NCBI GenBank assembly: GCA_002457315.1
Contig: NTKI01000008.1
Location: forward strand, 1-62,160
DNA from: Rhodothermaeota bacterium MED-G19
GTDB taxonomy: Bacteria; Bacteroidota; Bacteroidia; Cytophagales; MED-G16
Length of the DNA stretch: 62,160 nt
Reading direction: 5' to 3'
The position numbers and the translations under genes are program-made. The notes beneath the pieces were generated by a model, which worked only from the letters and a program-made list of their open reading frames with translations, was not told where the DNA came from and did no database searches. Numbering within the stretch: position 1 is the first letter of the stretch; each line of letters begins with the position of its first letter. This document shows, piece after piece, positions 37,356 to 45,756 of the stretch.

Positions 37356-40300
37356 TCCATTAACTCATTAAAGGTCTTAAGTACCCGATCATAATCTGCT
37401 TTAGAAATTTCATATGTCATTTCATGAGTTTTGGTAGGTAAAGAAGTAGTATTATTTAACTCCCAACTCATTCCTCCTAATCTGCTTTGTACTGACGGTG
37501 AAGATCCAGAATATACATCTGCATAATCATCTAGACTCCTAGTGCCAGTCAATATTAACCTTAAATCCATCAGAGAACCCTTTTTGTCATCCAATGACTT
37601 AACATCTTTGTCAGTTGAAGAATTAATTACTTTATTAATTTCCCCATCAACAGTTTCAATTGCATCCTCAATGTCGGAAACAAGATTTTGAAAATTTGAA
37701 AATAGTCTGTCAAACTTAACTTGGAACGCAAATAATTTCTCCCTATCATCTTGGGATGATTTACTTCCTAATTGTTCAACTTTAAATTTTATTTTATCTG
37801 ATAATGAACTTAAAATGTTATTTTCAAATTTTTCTAAATGAATAGTATAAATACCTGGAGGTACTAAGGGGCCAGAATAATTATTTTCTTCATCAATATT
37901 TCTATTTGAAAAAGTTCTGAGATCCCAATACTTTTCATGATAACCTTTAGTTCTATTTGCATTAATCCTTCTTATAATATCTCCTTTACTATTCATTATT
38001 GTAAGTAGTATCTTAGGATTTTTTTCCTTGGATTCTTCTTCTAAAACCTGAGTTGTAGGATAATTAATAGTCTCACCTCTACTAGACTTTATTTTATCAT
38101 CCTCCTGTCTAGACTCATATCTTGATTTTAAGTCATCCTTTAAGTAATAAGATAATTTAAGCCCATAAGTAGGGTTTGGTGATGAAAAAAAGTTGTGACC
38201 CGTAGCTGATTTTTCTGGTGAAGCAACAATATACTGGTATACATCTTTGACTGAAAATAAGTGAGCCTCTTTTGATAATAATTCACTTTTAAACTCTCTT
38301 ATTGGGGAGTAATCATCAACAATATAAAAACCTCTGCCAAATGAAGCAGCTACAAGATCGTCTTCACCCTCATGAATTTCGAGATCTCTTATAGGAATAG
38401 TTGGTATAGCTTGGAATTCATTCCATGAGCTACCTGCGTTAACAGAATAAAACATACCAAATTCAGTCCCTACAAATAGCAAATTAGGATTTAAATGATC
38501 TTCAACTATTGTCCATACAAAATTGTTTTTAGGTAAATTAGATGCAATAGAACTCCAAGATTTTCCACCATCTCTTGTAACAATAAGATATGGTTTAAAA
38601 TCACCATATTTATGATAGTTAAATGATACATATATTGTATTGATATCATGCTTTGAAGCAATAACATCAGTAACATAGGCTCTTGATGGAACTCCATTAA
38701 AGTTCTCATAAGTTTCCCAATTATCACCGTTATCTCTTGTTACCTTAACAAGCCCATCATCAGTACCAACAATAATTAATCCTTCTTGAAGTCTTGATTC
38801 ATCAAGAGCAACTATTGTTCCAAGAGGAGAAGTAAAAACATTTTTAAATATCGCGTCGATACCCCATATTTTTCCCATTACTTTTTTCTTATTCCTATCC
38901 TCATTTCTTGTCAGATCTGGACTAATTTTCTGCCATGAGTCTCCTCTATCGTCACTCTGAAATAAATAATTTGAAGCAAAGTAAAGCCTATCAGTATTAT
39001 GAGGACTAATCACAAGAGGTGAATCCCAATTCCACCTAAAGGCAGATTCATTAGGACCTGGCTGTGGTCTAATTCCTATTTTTTCTCCATTTGACTTATC
39101 ATATCTCATTATTCCTGCATACTGAGACATAGTATATAATATGTTTGGGTCTGATGGATCTACCCTAACCTGAAAACCATCTCCTCCTGTTGTAACAAAC
39201 CAATCACTATTTCTGATACCAGACCTATTTTTTGTTCTAGAAGGACCGCCAAAACTATCATTATCTTGAGTTCCACCATAGACATTGTAAAATGGTTTCT
39301 GATTATCAATACCAACCCTATAAAGCTGGATGATAGGTAGATTATCAATAAATCTCCATGTTTTCATCCTATCAAAACTCTCATATATACCTCCATCGCA
39401 ACTAATCATAATATAATCTGGGTCATTTAGATCAAAAAGGACATCATGACTATCAACATGTTTTTTATTTTCAGGAATTCTATTAAATGTCTTCCCTCCA
39501 TCCTCAGTAACATACGACCTCATATCTACAGAGTATACTTTATCAAATTGATGAGGATCAGGGAATATCTCAACGTAGTACTGAGAGTCTACAACTTGAT
39601 AATCACTCATTTTCTTCCATGTCTCACCATAATCTTCTGACCTGTAAAAACCTTTAGTTTTTTCTTTAGCTGTAATTAAAGCATAAACAACATTTGATTG
39701 TTGGGGGGAAATAGCAAGTCCTATCCTTCCTAAATCTCCTCCAGGAAGTCCATTTTTTAACTTTTTCCAAGTCTTTCCCTTGTCAATAGATTTAAAAATC
39801 CCACCATCTGGACCACCAGCAACAACTATTCCAAAATGTCTTCTTCTCTGGTATGTACTTGCGTACATAACATTATTATTTTCATGGTCCATAACCACAT
39901 CTGATATCCCTGTATCATCGTTAACGTGTAATATTCGAGTCCAGTTTTTACCTCCATCAGTAGAATTGTATAAACCCCTCTCACCACCAGATCTCCAAAG
40001 TGGTCCTTGAGATGCCACAAAAATATTATCAGAATCATTTGGATCAACTATAATTTTAGCAATATGTTCAGATGTTTTGAGTCCCATATTTGCCCATGTA
40101 ACTCCCCCGTCAATACTTTTATATATTCCATCTCCAAAGCCTACAGATCTTTGGCTATTATTCTCTCCTGAACCAACCCAAAGTATTTTAGAATTATGAG
40201 GATCCATAGTAATTGTCCCAATTGAAGATGATCCATAATGTTCAAATATTGGAATCCAAGTGGTCCCTGAATTCTCAGTTTTCCAAATATTGCCTGAGGC

Positions 40301-40504
40301 AACTGTAACATACCAAATATTTTTATCTGAGTGATCCTTAATAACCTTTGTTATTCTACCAGAAACTTTTGCTGGGCCTATGTTTCTTACCTTTATATTT
40401 TCAAATAATTTAGTGTTTGAGAATGTATTATTTCTTTTTTGAGAAAATGTATAGTTTCCATAAAAAGAAAAAATCATGGAAAAAATTAATATTAAAAATT
40501 TCAT
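37352..40504 (-). CDS. large exported sortilin-like (BNR/Asp-box) beta-propeller protein
   Basis: A 1050-aa exported protein (signal peptide about 1-21). At least eight Asp-box-like turns are seen, for example STDGGKNW, SIDKGKTW, SEDYGETW and TRDGGKSW, forming one or two VPS10/sortilin-type propellers across residues 30-750. The C-terminal third is predicted helical or mixed. It starts KVRNIGPAKVSGRITKV after the signal peptide, a block shared with its paralogue at 58046-61162. No protease or glycosidase active site is visible; the role is unknown and probably periplasmic or surface. Confidence 0.88.
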   Translation of the reverse strand: MKFLILIFSMIFSFYGNYTFSQKRNNTFSNTKLFENIKVRNIGPAKVSGRITKVIKDHSDKNIWYVTVASGNIWKTENSGTTWIPIFEHYGSSSIGTITMDPHNSKILWVGSGENNSQRSVGFGDGIYKSIDGGVTWANMGLKTSEHIAKIIVDPNDSDNIFVASQGPLWRSGGERGLYNSTDGGKNWTRILHVNDDTGISDVVMDHENNNVMYASTYQRRRHFGIVVAGGPDGGIFKSIDKGKTWKKLKNGLPGGDLGRIGLAISPQQSNVVYALITAKEKTKGFYRSEDYGETWKKMSDYQVVDSQYYVEIFPDPHQFDKVYSVDMRSYVTEDGGKTFNRIPENKKHVDSHDVLFDLNDPDYIMISCDGGIYESFDRMKTWRFIDNLPIIQLYRVGIDNQKPFYNVYGGTQDNDSFGGPSRTKNRSGIRNSDWFVTTGGDGFQVRVDPSDPNILYTMSQYAGIMRYDKSNGEKIGIRPQPGPNESAFRWNWDSPLVISPHNTDRLYFASNYLFQSDDRGDSWQKISPDLTRNEDRNKKKVMGKIWGIDAIFKNVFTSPLGTIVALDESRLQEGLIIVGTDDGLVKVTRDNGDNWETYENFNGVPSRAYVTDVIASKHDINTIYVSFNYHKYGDFKPYLIVTRDGGKSWSSIASNLPKNNFVWTIVEDHLNPNLLFVGTEFGMFYSVNAGSSWNEFQAIPTIPIRDLEIHEGEDDLVAASFGRGFYIVDDYSPIREFKSELLSKEAHLFSVKDVYQYIVASPEKSATGHNFFSSPNPTYGLKLSYYLKDDLKSRYESRQEDDKIKSSRGETINYPTTQVLEEESKEKNPKILLTIMNSKGDIIRRINANRTKGYHEKYWDLRTFSNRNIDEENNYSGPLVPPGIYTIHLEKFENNILSSLSDKIKFKVEQLGSKSSQDDREKLFAFQVKFDRLFSNFQNLVSDIEDAIETVDGEINKVINSSTDKDVKSLDDKKGSLMDLRLILTGTRSLDDYADVYSGSSPSVQSRLGGMSWELNNTTSLPTKTHEMTYEISKADYDRVLKTFNELMD

Positions 40505-40525
40505 ATTGGTTAATGTTTAGTTAAT

Positions 40526-40533
40526 CAAATATA
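40526..40533 (-). promoter_or_regulatory. -7 element for the sortilin-like gene
   Basis: CAAATATA reads TATATTTG on the minus strand, an exact TAnnTTTG, 22 nt before the start codon. No TTG at standard -33 spacing. The remaining gap (40534-40631) shows no gene or strong structure. Confidence 0.45.
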
Positions 40534-40631
40534 TAATTTTTTTTAAATAACGGTTTATAATTGAAAACTGAACTGTTTAGAAAATAAGTGTACTAACAAT
40601 ACCCTATCTGATTATTATTTTGAAATAATTT

Positions 40632-40841
40632 TTAATGTTTTCCTTTATAAAAAAAGAAATCAGTTATAAATAAAATAAGAAATAAAAATATAGAAATAAT
40701 AAAAAAATCATAATTAATACCAGGAATCATCTGATCCATTATTGTCCATCCTGATAGTAAATAAATAATATAGTTTATTAAAATAAGAAGTATATAGCTT
40801 CCAATACCAGACTTAATGGAATTAAAAATTTTATTTTTCAT
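40632..40841 (-). CDS. small two-helix membrane protein
   Basis: A 69-aa hydrophobic protein with two predicted membrane helices (about residues 14-33 and 44-63) and a positively charged C-terminus. I do not recognise a family. Its start overlaps the hflX stop by 4 nt, so it is probably the last gene of a tRNA-Leu-hflX transcript. Confidence 0.75.
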   Translation of the reverse strand: MKNKIFNSIKSGIGSYILLILINYIIYLLSGWTIMDQMIPGINYDFFIISIFLFLILFITDFFFYKGKH

Positions 40842-42031
40842 ATTGATCCAAATTTATCAATGTCTGGATACAAAAAGTTATTATATGGATACCTCTTTAT
40901 ATGTATCTTTCTCACTTCTCTGTATACTGTTTTTTTGAATTGATCTATATTTAATTTTTTAGTAGCAGACATAAAAACTACATTTTCACCAAGTTTAGAG
41001 ATCCACGTATCTTTCCATTCATCTATAGTGAAATTTTTTTCTGAATATTCATTTAAAAGGTCAGTATCATCATATTCCTCTCTCTTAAAATTATCAATTT
41101 TATTAAACACCATTATAACAGGTTTATTAACACCTTTTATTTCCTCTAAAATCTTATTTACAGAATCAATGTGTTCTTGGAAGCTTCCATGAGAAATATC
41201 AACTACATGTATTAACATATCTGCTTCTCTCACTTCATCTAGTGTACTCTTGAAAGACTCAATTAATTGGGTTGGGAGTTTTCTTATAAAACCTACAGTA
41301 TCTCCTAGCAAGAATGGTAAATTCCCAATTACTACTTTTCTTGTTGTAGTATCTAAAGTAGCAAACAACTTATCTTCAGCAAAAACATTTGACTTACTTA
41401 TTGAATTCATTAGAGTTGATTTCCCAACATTAGTATAACCAACGAGTGCCACCCTTATTAATTTCCCTCTATTTCCTCTCTGTATAGACATCTGCTTATC
41501 TATACTTTTAATTTTAGACTTTAGTAAAGCTATCTTGTCACGTACAATTCTTCTGTCTGTCTCTATCTCAGTTTCTCCAGGACCTCTCATCCCAATACCA
41601 CCCTTCTGTCTCTCTAGGTGAGTCCACATTCCTCTTAACCTTGGAAGAAGGTACTGGCACTGAGCAAGCGCAACTTGAGTTCTTGCATAGCTAGTCTTTG
41701 CCCTCTGAGCGAAAATATCCAAAATCAGATTAGTCCTATCTAAAACTTTAATTTTTAAAATTTTACTTATATTTTTTTCTTGTGCAGGTGAAAGTTCATC
41801 ATCAAATACTATTGTCTGAATATTTTTTGCTTTAACATAAGTATTAATTTCATCCATCTTACCCTTGCCTATCAATGTACTTGGGTTTGGAGTATCAATC
41901 CTTTGGGTAAATCTCTTTTCAACCAACCCACCAGCAGTAATAGATAAAAACTCTAATTCATCAAGATACTCTTGGGATTTTTTTTGATTTTGATTCTTAT
42001 TTACAAGACCAACAATAACTGTCTTTTCCAT
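40838..42031 (-). CDS. hflX: ribosome-associated GTPase HflX
   Basis: A 397-aa GTPase that rescues stalled ribosomes under stress. The N-terminal HflX domain holds RGMWTHLERQKGGIGMRGPG. The G domain starts VALVGYTNVGKSTLMNS, then DTVGFIRKLP, and the NKID motif. I start at the ATG at 42031 (MEKTVIVGLV). A longer frame from 42067 would begin inside the tRNA-Leu gene and add twelve residues. The tRNA 3' end lies 9 nt upstream, so hflX is probably read through from the tRNA promoter. Confidence 0.95.
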   Translation of the reverse strand: MEKTVIVGLVNKNQNQKKSQEYLDELEFLSITAGGLVEKRFTQRIDTPNPSTLIGKGKMDEINTYVKAKNIQTIVFDDELSPAQEKNISKILKIKVLDRTNLILDIFAQRAKTSYARTQVALAQCQYLLPRLRGMWTHLERQKGGIGMRGPGETEIETDRRIVRDKIALLKSKIKSIDKQMSIQRGNRGKLIRVALVGYTNVGKSTLMNSISKSNVFAEDKLFATLDTTTRKVVIGNLPFLLGDTVGFIRKLPTQLIESFKSTLDEVREADMLIHVVDISHGSFQEHIDSVNKILEEIKGVNKPVIMVFNKIDNFKREEYDDTDLLNEYSEKNFTIDEWKDTWISKLGENVVFMSATKKLNIDQFKKTVYREVRKIHIKRYPYNNFLYPDIDKFGSI

Positions 42032-42040
42032 TTTTTTATG

Positions 42041-42122
42041 TACCAAAGGTGGGAATCGAACCCACACTCCATAAGGAACACGATTTTGAATCGTGCGCGT
42101 CTACCAGTTCCGCCACTTTGGC
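42041..42122 (-). tRNA. tRNA-Leu (anticodon CAA)
   Basis: An 82-nt class II tRNA. The acceptor stem is GCCAAAG/CTTTGGT, and the anticodon stem CACGA/TCGTG encloses TTCAAAA, giving anticodon CAA. A long variable arm separates it from the T-arm GTGGG-TTCGATT-CCCAC. No CCA encoded. It lies just ahead of hflX. Confidence 0.95.
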
Positions 42123-42131
42123 AATTGGAAG

Positions 42132-42139
42132 CAAAAATA
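42132..42139 (-). promoter_or_regulatory. -7 element for tRNA-Leu-hflX
   Basis: CAAAAATA reads TATTTTTG on the minus strand and lies 9 nt before the tRNA 5' end, as expected for a promoter. The -33 region would fall in the SAM hydrolase gene and shows no obvious TTG. Confidence 0.5.
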
Positions 42140-42148
42140 CATTATTTA

Positions 42149-42913
42149 CTATAAAAAATTTATGGTGATAGGAGTATGATTTTTAATGCCTAGCAAATTG
42201 GAGGCATTACCTCTATTCATGCCAATTTCAAGGTTATTGTTATAGTTAAAAAGAGCAAATAAATCAGCTATTCCAACATCATTATAAGAATCAGATATAG
42301 TTATTATCTTGTCAACACCTAAGTTAATTTCAAAATTACCAGCATTTTTTGAAAGCATATTATAAAAATCAGACTTAGATATATTGGTGATAATATTGCC
42401 ATAATTATCTATCCTAATTGAGTGTCCTATAATCTGATTTTTTTGAATTCTAACTTCTCTATCTAGATATTGCCTAATATCTTTTACAGGACTACCCAAA
42501 GTAGTATAGTTTATTCCAGAAGCTAGCTTTGATGAAACCTCTCCCATGAATTTTTCTGGAAAGGAAGGATGTTTATTATCATCTAATTTAATCGCATTAA
42601 TATTTTCGCTTGAATCAATTAAACTTATAATTCCTGAATCATATGTTATAACAAATTGGTTATCTAATTGAAATAAAATAATATCAGAATCATCGTCAGA
42701 ATTATTTACAGCAATTATATGAACTGAATTTTCAGGAAACTCCTTGAATACATTTTTAAAAACATAAGCAGCATGAGATAAATCATACTTCTTTATTTCA
42801 TGTGATATATCAATCACTTTATTATTAGGATTATACTTTAATATAGAAGCTTTTACAGATGCAACATAATGATCTGTAGTACCAAAGTCTGAAATAAAGG
42901 TAATTATTGACAT
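42149..42913 (-). CDS. SAM hydrolase/halogenase-fold protein (DUF62)
   Basis: A 254-aa member of the SAM hydroxide adenosyltransferase family (the chlorinase/fluorinase fold), which usually cleaves SAM to adenosine and methionine. It starts IITFISDFGTTDHYVASVKA with the conserved Asp; DISHEIKKYDLSHAAYVF and FVITYDSGIISLI follow. The usual DPGVG stretch is not conserved, as in other Bacteroidota members. The start is the ATG at 42913; the longer frame uses TTG at 42919. Divergent from phoH. Confidence 0.88.
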   Translation of the reverse strand: MSIITFISDFGTTDHYVASVKASILKYNPNNKVIDISHEIKKYDLSHAAYVFKNVFKEFPENSVHIIAVNNSDDDSDIILFQLDNQFVITYDSGIISLIDSSENINAIKLDDNKHPSFPEKFMGEVSSKLASGINYTTLGSPVKDIRQYLDREVRIQKNQIIGHSIRIDNYGNIITNISKSDFYNMLSKNAGNFEINLGVDKIITISDSYNDVGIADLFALFNYNNNLEIGMNRGNASNLLGIKNHTPITINFL

Positions 42914-42940
42914 AAGCAAATTGAATAATTTTTAAATTTG
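42907..42940 (+). promoter_or_regulatory. promoter for phoH-ser operon
   Basis: TTG (42907-42909), 23 nt, then TAAATTTG (42933-42940), an exact TAnnTTTG. The phoH start is 24 nt downstream. The -33 part lies inside the divergent SAM hydrolase gene. Confidence 0.5.
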
Positions 42941-42964
42941 CATCAAAAAAAGATATAATAAATT

Positions 42965-43888
42965 TTGGTAGAAAAAATAATAGACCTAGATAATATTGAG
43001 CTAGTTAGCTTTTTAGGAGTAAAAAACAAAAATATCCAGGAGATTGAGACAGCTTTTCCTAAAACTAAAATAGTATCAAGAGGAAACAAAATTTCTATTA
43101 AGGGTAATAAATCACAAATTATTGAAGTTGAAAGCATTATAAATTCACTTTTAATACATTTTGAAAAATTTGGAAAAGTAGATAAAAAAATAGTTTTAAA
43201 TCATATTAACATCGGGCATAGTAATGAGGAAAATGAGTCAATTGTCTATGGTTCAAAGGGCAATAAAATATTAGCTAAAACTTCAAATCAAAAGAAAATA
43301 GTTGAACTTCATTCAAAAAATGATTTATTATTTGTTGTAGGCCCTGCTGGAACAGGTAAAACTTATGTTAGTGTTGCTTTAGGAGTCAAAGCTCTAAAAG
43401 AGAAGAAAATTAAAAAAATTATAATTACAAGGCCAGTAGTTGAAGCTGGTGAAAATCTTGGATTTTTACCTGGAGATCTTCAAGATAAAATTGATCCTTA
43501 TCTTAAACCAATCTATGATGCTCTGGAAGATATGATTCCTATATCCAAAATGAAAAAGTTCATTGAAAACAAAACTATTGAGATAGCTCCCTTAGCATAC
43601 ATGAGAGGAAGAACTCTTAAAAATGCTTTTATTTTACTTGATGAAGCTCAAAACACAACTGAATCACAGCTAAAGATGTTTCTGACAAGGTTAGGTCAAA
43701 ACTCTAAAATGATTGTAACGGGAGATGTATCTCAAATAGATTTAAAAAAAAATCAATCATCTGGGTTAATTGATGCTCAAAATAAATTAAATAATTTAGA
43801 AGGAGTTGGATTTACCTTTTTAGATAGCTCTGACGTACAAAGACATAGTCTGGTTAAAAAGATATTAGATAAATATCAGAAGTCATGA
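42965..43888 (+). CDS. PhoH-like ATPase
   Basis: A 307-aa PhoH family protein with a small N-terminal KH-like region (about 1-110) and a P-loop ATPase domain with GPAGTGKT at 126-133. The DEAQNTTESQLKMFLTR block and TGDVSQIDL follow. Members act in RNA metabolism. The start is TTG at 42965; an in-frame TAA lies two codons upstream and no ATG fits, so the non-ATG start is forced. It overlaps serB by 4 nt. Confidence 0.94.
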   Translation: MVEKIIDLDNIELVSFLGVKNKNIQEIETAFPKTKIVSRGNKISIKGNKSQIIEVESIINSLLIHFEKFGKVDKKIVLNHINIGHSNEENESIVYGSKGNKILAKTSNQKKIVELHSKNDLLFVVGPAGTGKTYVSVALGVKALKEKKIKKIIITRPVVEAGENLGFLPGDLQDKIDPYLKPIYDALEDMIPISKMKKFIENKTIEIAPLAYMRGRTLKNAFILLDEAQNTTESQLKMFLTRLGQNSKMIVTGDVSQIDLKKNQSSGLIDAQNKLNNLEGVGFTFLDSSDVQRHSLVKKILDKYQKS

Positions 43889-44529
43889 ATAATATAATAA
43901 TCGACTATGATTCAACTTTTATAAAAGTTGAATCACTAGATGAATTAGCAAGGCTATCAAAAACAAGTAGTGCCAAAGTCAATAATAAAATTAAAGAGAT
44001 TACAAATTTAGGTATGGAAGGAAAAATTTCTTTTTCTGAATCTTTACAAAAAAGGATAATATTAATTAACTCTGATAAAGAAGATATAGAAAAGACAGTT
44101 TCATTTCTAAAAAAAAATATATCTGAATCATTTATAAGAAACATGAGTTTCATTAGAAAAAACCATAATAAAATATTTATAGTGTCAAGTGGATTTCATG
44201 AATTAATAGATCCAATAGTTAAAGAATATGGGATAATAAGCCAAAATATTTATGCTAATAATTTTCTTTATAAGAATAACAAAATAATTGGTTTTGATAA
44301 TGAGAATCCTCTTTCTATGTCAAAAGGTAAAGTTAATATTTTAAAAAATTTAAAATTAAAAGGTGATACTCATGTCATCGGAGATGGTTTTACAGATTTT
44401 GAAATAAAAAAAGAAGGATACGCAAAATATTTTTATCTTTTTACTGAAAACATAAAGAGAGATTCTATTGTAAAAAGTGCAGATTATTCACTAAAATCGC
44501 TTGATGAATTTATTAAAATTTACAAATGA
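43885..44529 (+). CDS. serB: phosphoserine phosphatase-like HAD hydrolase
   Basis: A 214-aa HAD phosphatase. The nucleophile motif DYDSTF (8-13) is the DxDST form of SerB-type enzymes; IVSSGFHELI provides motif II, and GDGFTDFEIKK the acidic motif. The next gene is SerA-like, and a SerC-like aminotransferase follows. Together they would complete serine synthesis from 3-phosphoglycerate. It overlaps phoH and serA by 4 nt each. The serB name rests on both motif and context. Confidence 0.88.
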   Translation: MNNIIIDYDSTFIKVESLDELARLSKTSSAKVNNKIKEITNLGMEGKISFSESLQKRIILINSDKEDIEKTVSFLKKNISESFIRNMSFIRKNHNKIFIVSSGFHELIDPIVKEYGIISQNIYANNFLYKNNKIIGFDNENPLSMSKGKVNILKNLKLKGDTHVIGDGFTDFEIKKEGYAKYFYLFTENIKRDSIVKSADYSLKSLDEFIKIYK

Positions 44530-45752
44530 AAAAATTATCTTTTCCAAAATCTAAAATAAAAGTTCTTCTTCTTGAAAAACTTGATAAATCAGCAAAAGAT
44601 TTATTTGAAAAGGAAGGATATGATGTTGAGACTCATGACGGAAGTTTGAGTGAAGATAATTTAATTGATAAAATCAAGAAAGTTTCCATTCTTGGGATAA
44701 GGTCTAAAACTCATATATCAAAAAAAGTAATTAAATCATCAAACAGGCTTTTAAGTATTGGAGCATTCTGTATAGGAACTAATCAAATAAATCTAAATGC
44801 GTGTGCTAAAGCTGGGATAACAGTTTTTAATGCTCCATATAGTAACACAAGGTCAGTAGTAGAAATAGTAATTGGTCAAATTATTAACCTATTAAGAAGT
44901 GTTATTGAGAAATCAAATGATTTACATGATGGAATATGGAGAAAAGATTCTATTAACTCCTATGAAATAAGAAATAAAACTATTGGAATTATAGGATATG
45001 GGAATATTGGATCTCAACTTTCAGTAATATGTGAATCATTGGGAATGAAAGTGATATACTATGATATTGTTGATAAGCTATCTATTGGAAATGCAAAAAA
45101 ACATGATAGTTTAGATTCAATACTAAAAGAATCTGATATTGTATCACTACATGTAGATGGAAGAGAGGACAACACTAATCTTATTGGAGAAAGAGAAATT
45201 AATTTGATGAAAGAAAAATCAATTTTAATTAATTACAGTAGAGGAAATATTGTAAATATCAATGCATTGAAAGAAAACTTGCTTAATAATAAATTAATGG
45301 GTGCAGCAATTGATGTTTTTCCTAAAGAACCACTTAACAATAGTGAAAAATTTGAATCATCTCTAAGAGGAATACAAAACTTGATTTTATCACCTCATAT
45401 AGGAGGGAGTACGAAAGAAGCTCAAAAAAATATTGGATCCTATGTTCCCGATAAAATTATTGATTTTATTAATACTGGAAATACTTCTAGTTGTGTAAAT
45501 TTCCCAGACCTATCGCTTCCAGAACAAAAAGAGTCACATAGATTAATTCACATTCACAATAATGAACCAGGAGTTCTATTAGAAATAAATAAAATTATAT
45601 CCAGTTTTAATATAAATATAAAAGGTCAATACTTGAAGACAAATGAAGATATAGGATACGTAATAACTGACATAGATAGAGAATACAATAGTGATGTCGT
45701 AAACAAATTAAAAAATATTTCTCAGACGATAAAGTTAAGAGTTTTATACTAA
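44526..45752 (+). CDS. serA: D-3-phosphoglycerate dehydrogenase
   Basis: A 408-aa dehydrogenase for the first step of serine synthesis. The NAD-binding loop GIIGYGNIGSQ is followed by the catalytic Arg region (NYSRGNIVNI), and the His in LSPHIGGSTKEAQ. A C-terminal ACT-like domain (from about 335, HIHNNEPGVLLEIN) may mediate serine feedback, as in E. coli SerA of nearly the same length. It is flanked by serB and an aminotransferase in one operon. Confidence 0.94.
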   Translation: MKKLSFPKSKIKVLLLEKLDKSAKDLFEKEGYDVETHDGSLSEDNLIDKIKKVSILGIRSKTHISKKVIKSSNRLLSIGAFCIGTNQINLNACAKAGITVFNAPYSNTRSVVEIVIGQIINLLRSVIEKSNDLHDGIWRKDSINSYEIRNKTIGIIGYGNIGSQLSVICESLGMKVIYYDIVDKLSIGNAKKHDSLDSILKESDIVSLHVDGREDNTNLIGEREINLMKEKSILINYSRGNIVNINALKENLLNNKLMGAAIDVFPKEPLNNSEKFESSLRGIQNLILSPHIGGSTKEAQKNIGSYVPDKIIDFINTGNTSSCVNFPDLSLPEQKESHRLIHIHNNEPGVLLEINKIISSFNINIKGQYLKTNEDIGYVITDIDREYNSDVVNKLKNISQTIKLRVLY

Positions 45753-45756
45753 TCAA

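Noticed and set aside
37352-40504. Sialidase function for the Asp-box protein
   Set aside because: Asp-boxes alone do not show activity; no sialidase arginine triad or RIP motif is apparent.
40613-40630. Small hairpin downstream of the two-helix membrane protein
   Set aside because: Only about 6 bp of AT pairs and no U-tract on the transcribed strand.
42032-42067. Upstream extension of hflX by twelve residues
   Set aside because: It lies in the tRNA-Leu gene; MEKTVIVGLV is the natural start.
42149-42913. True fluorinase or chlorinase
   Set aside because: These are rare; the sequence fits the common SAM hydrolase group and no halogen-specific loop can be shown.
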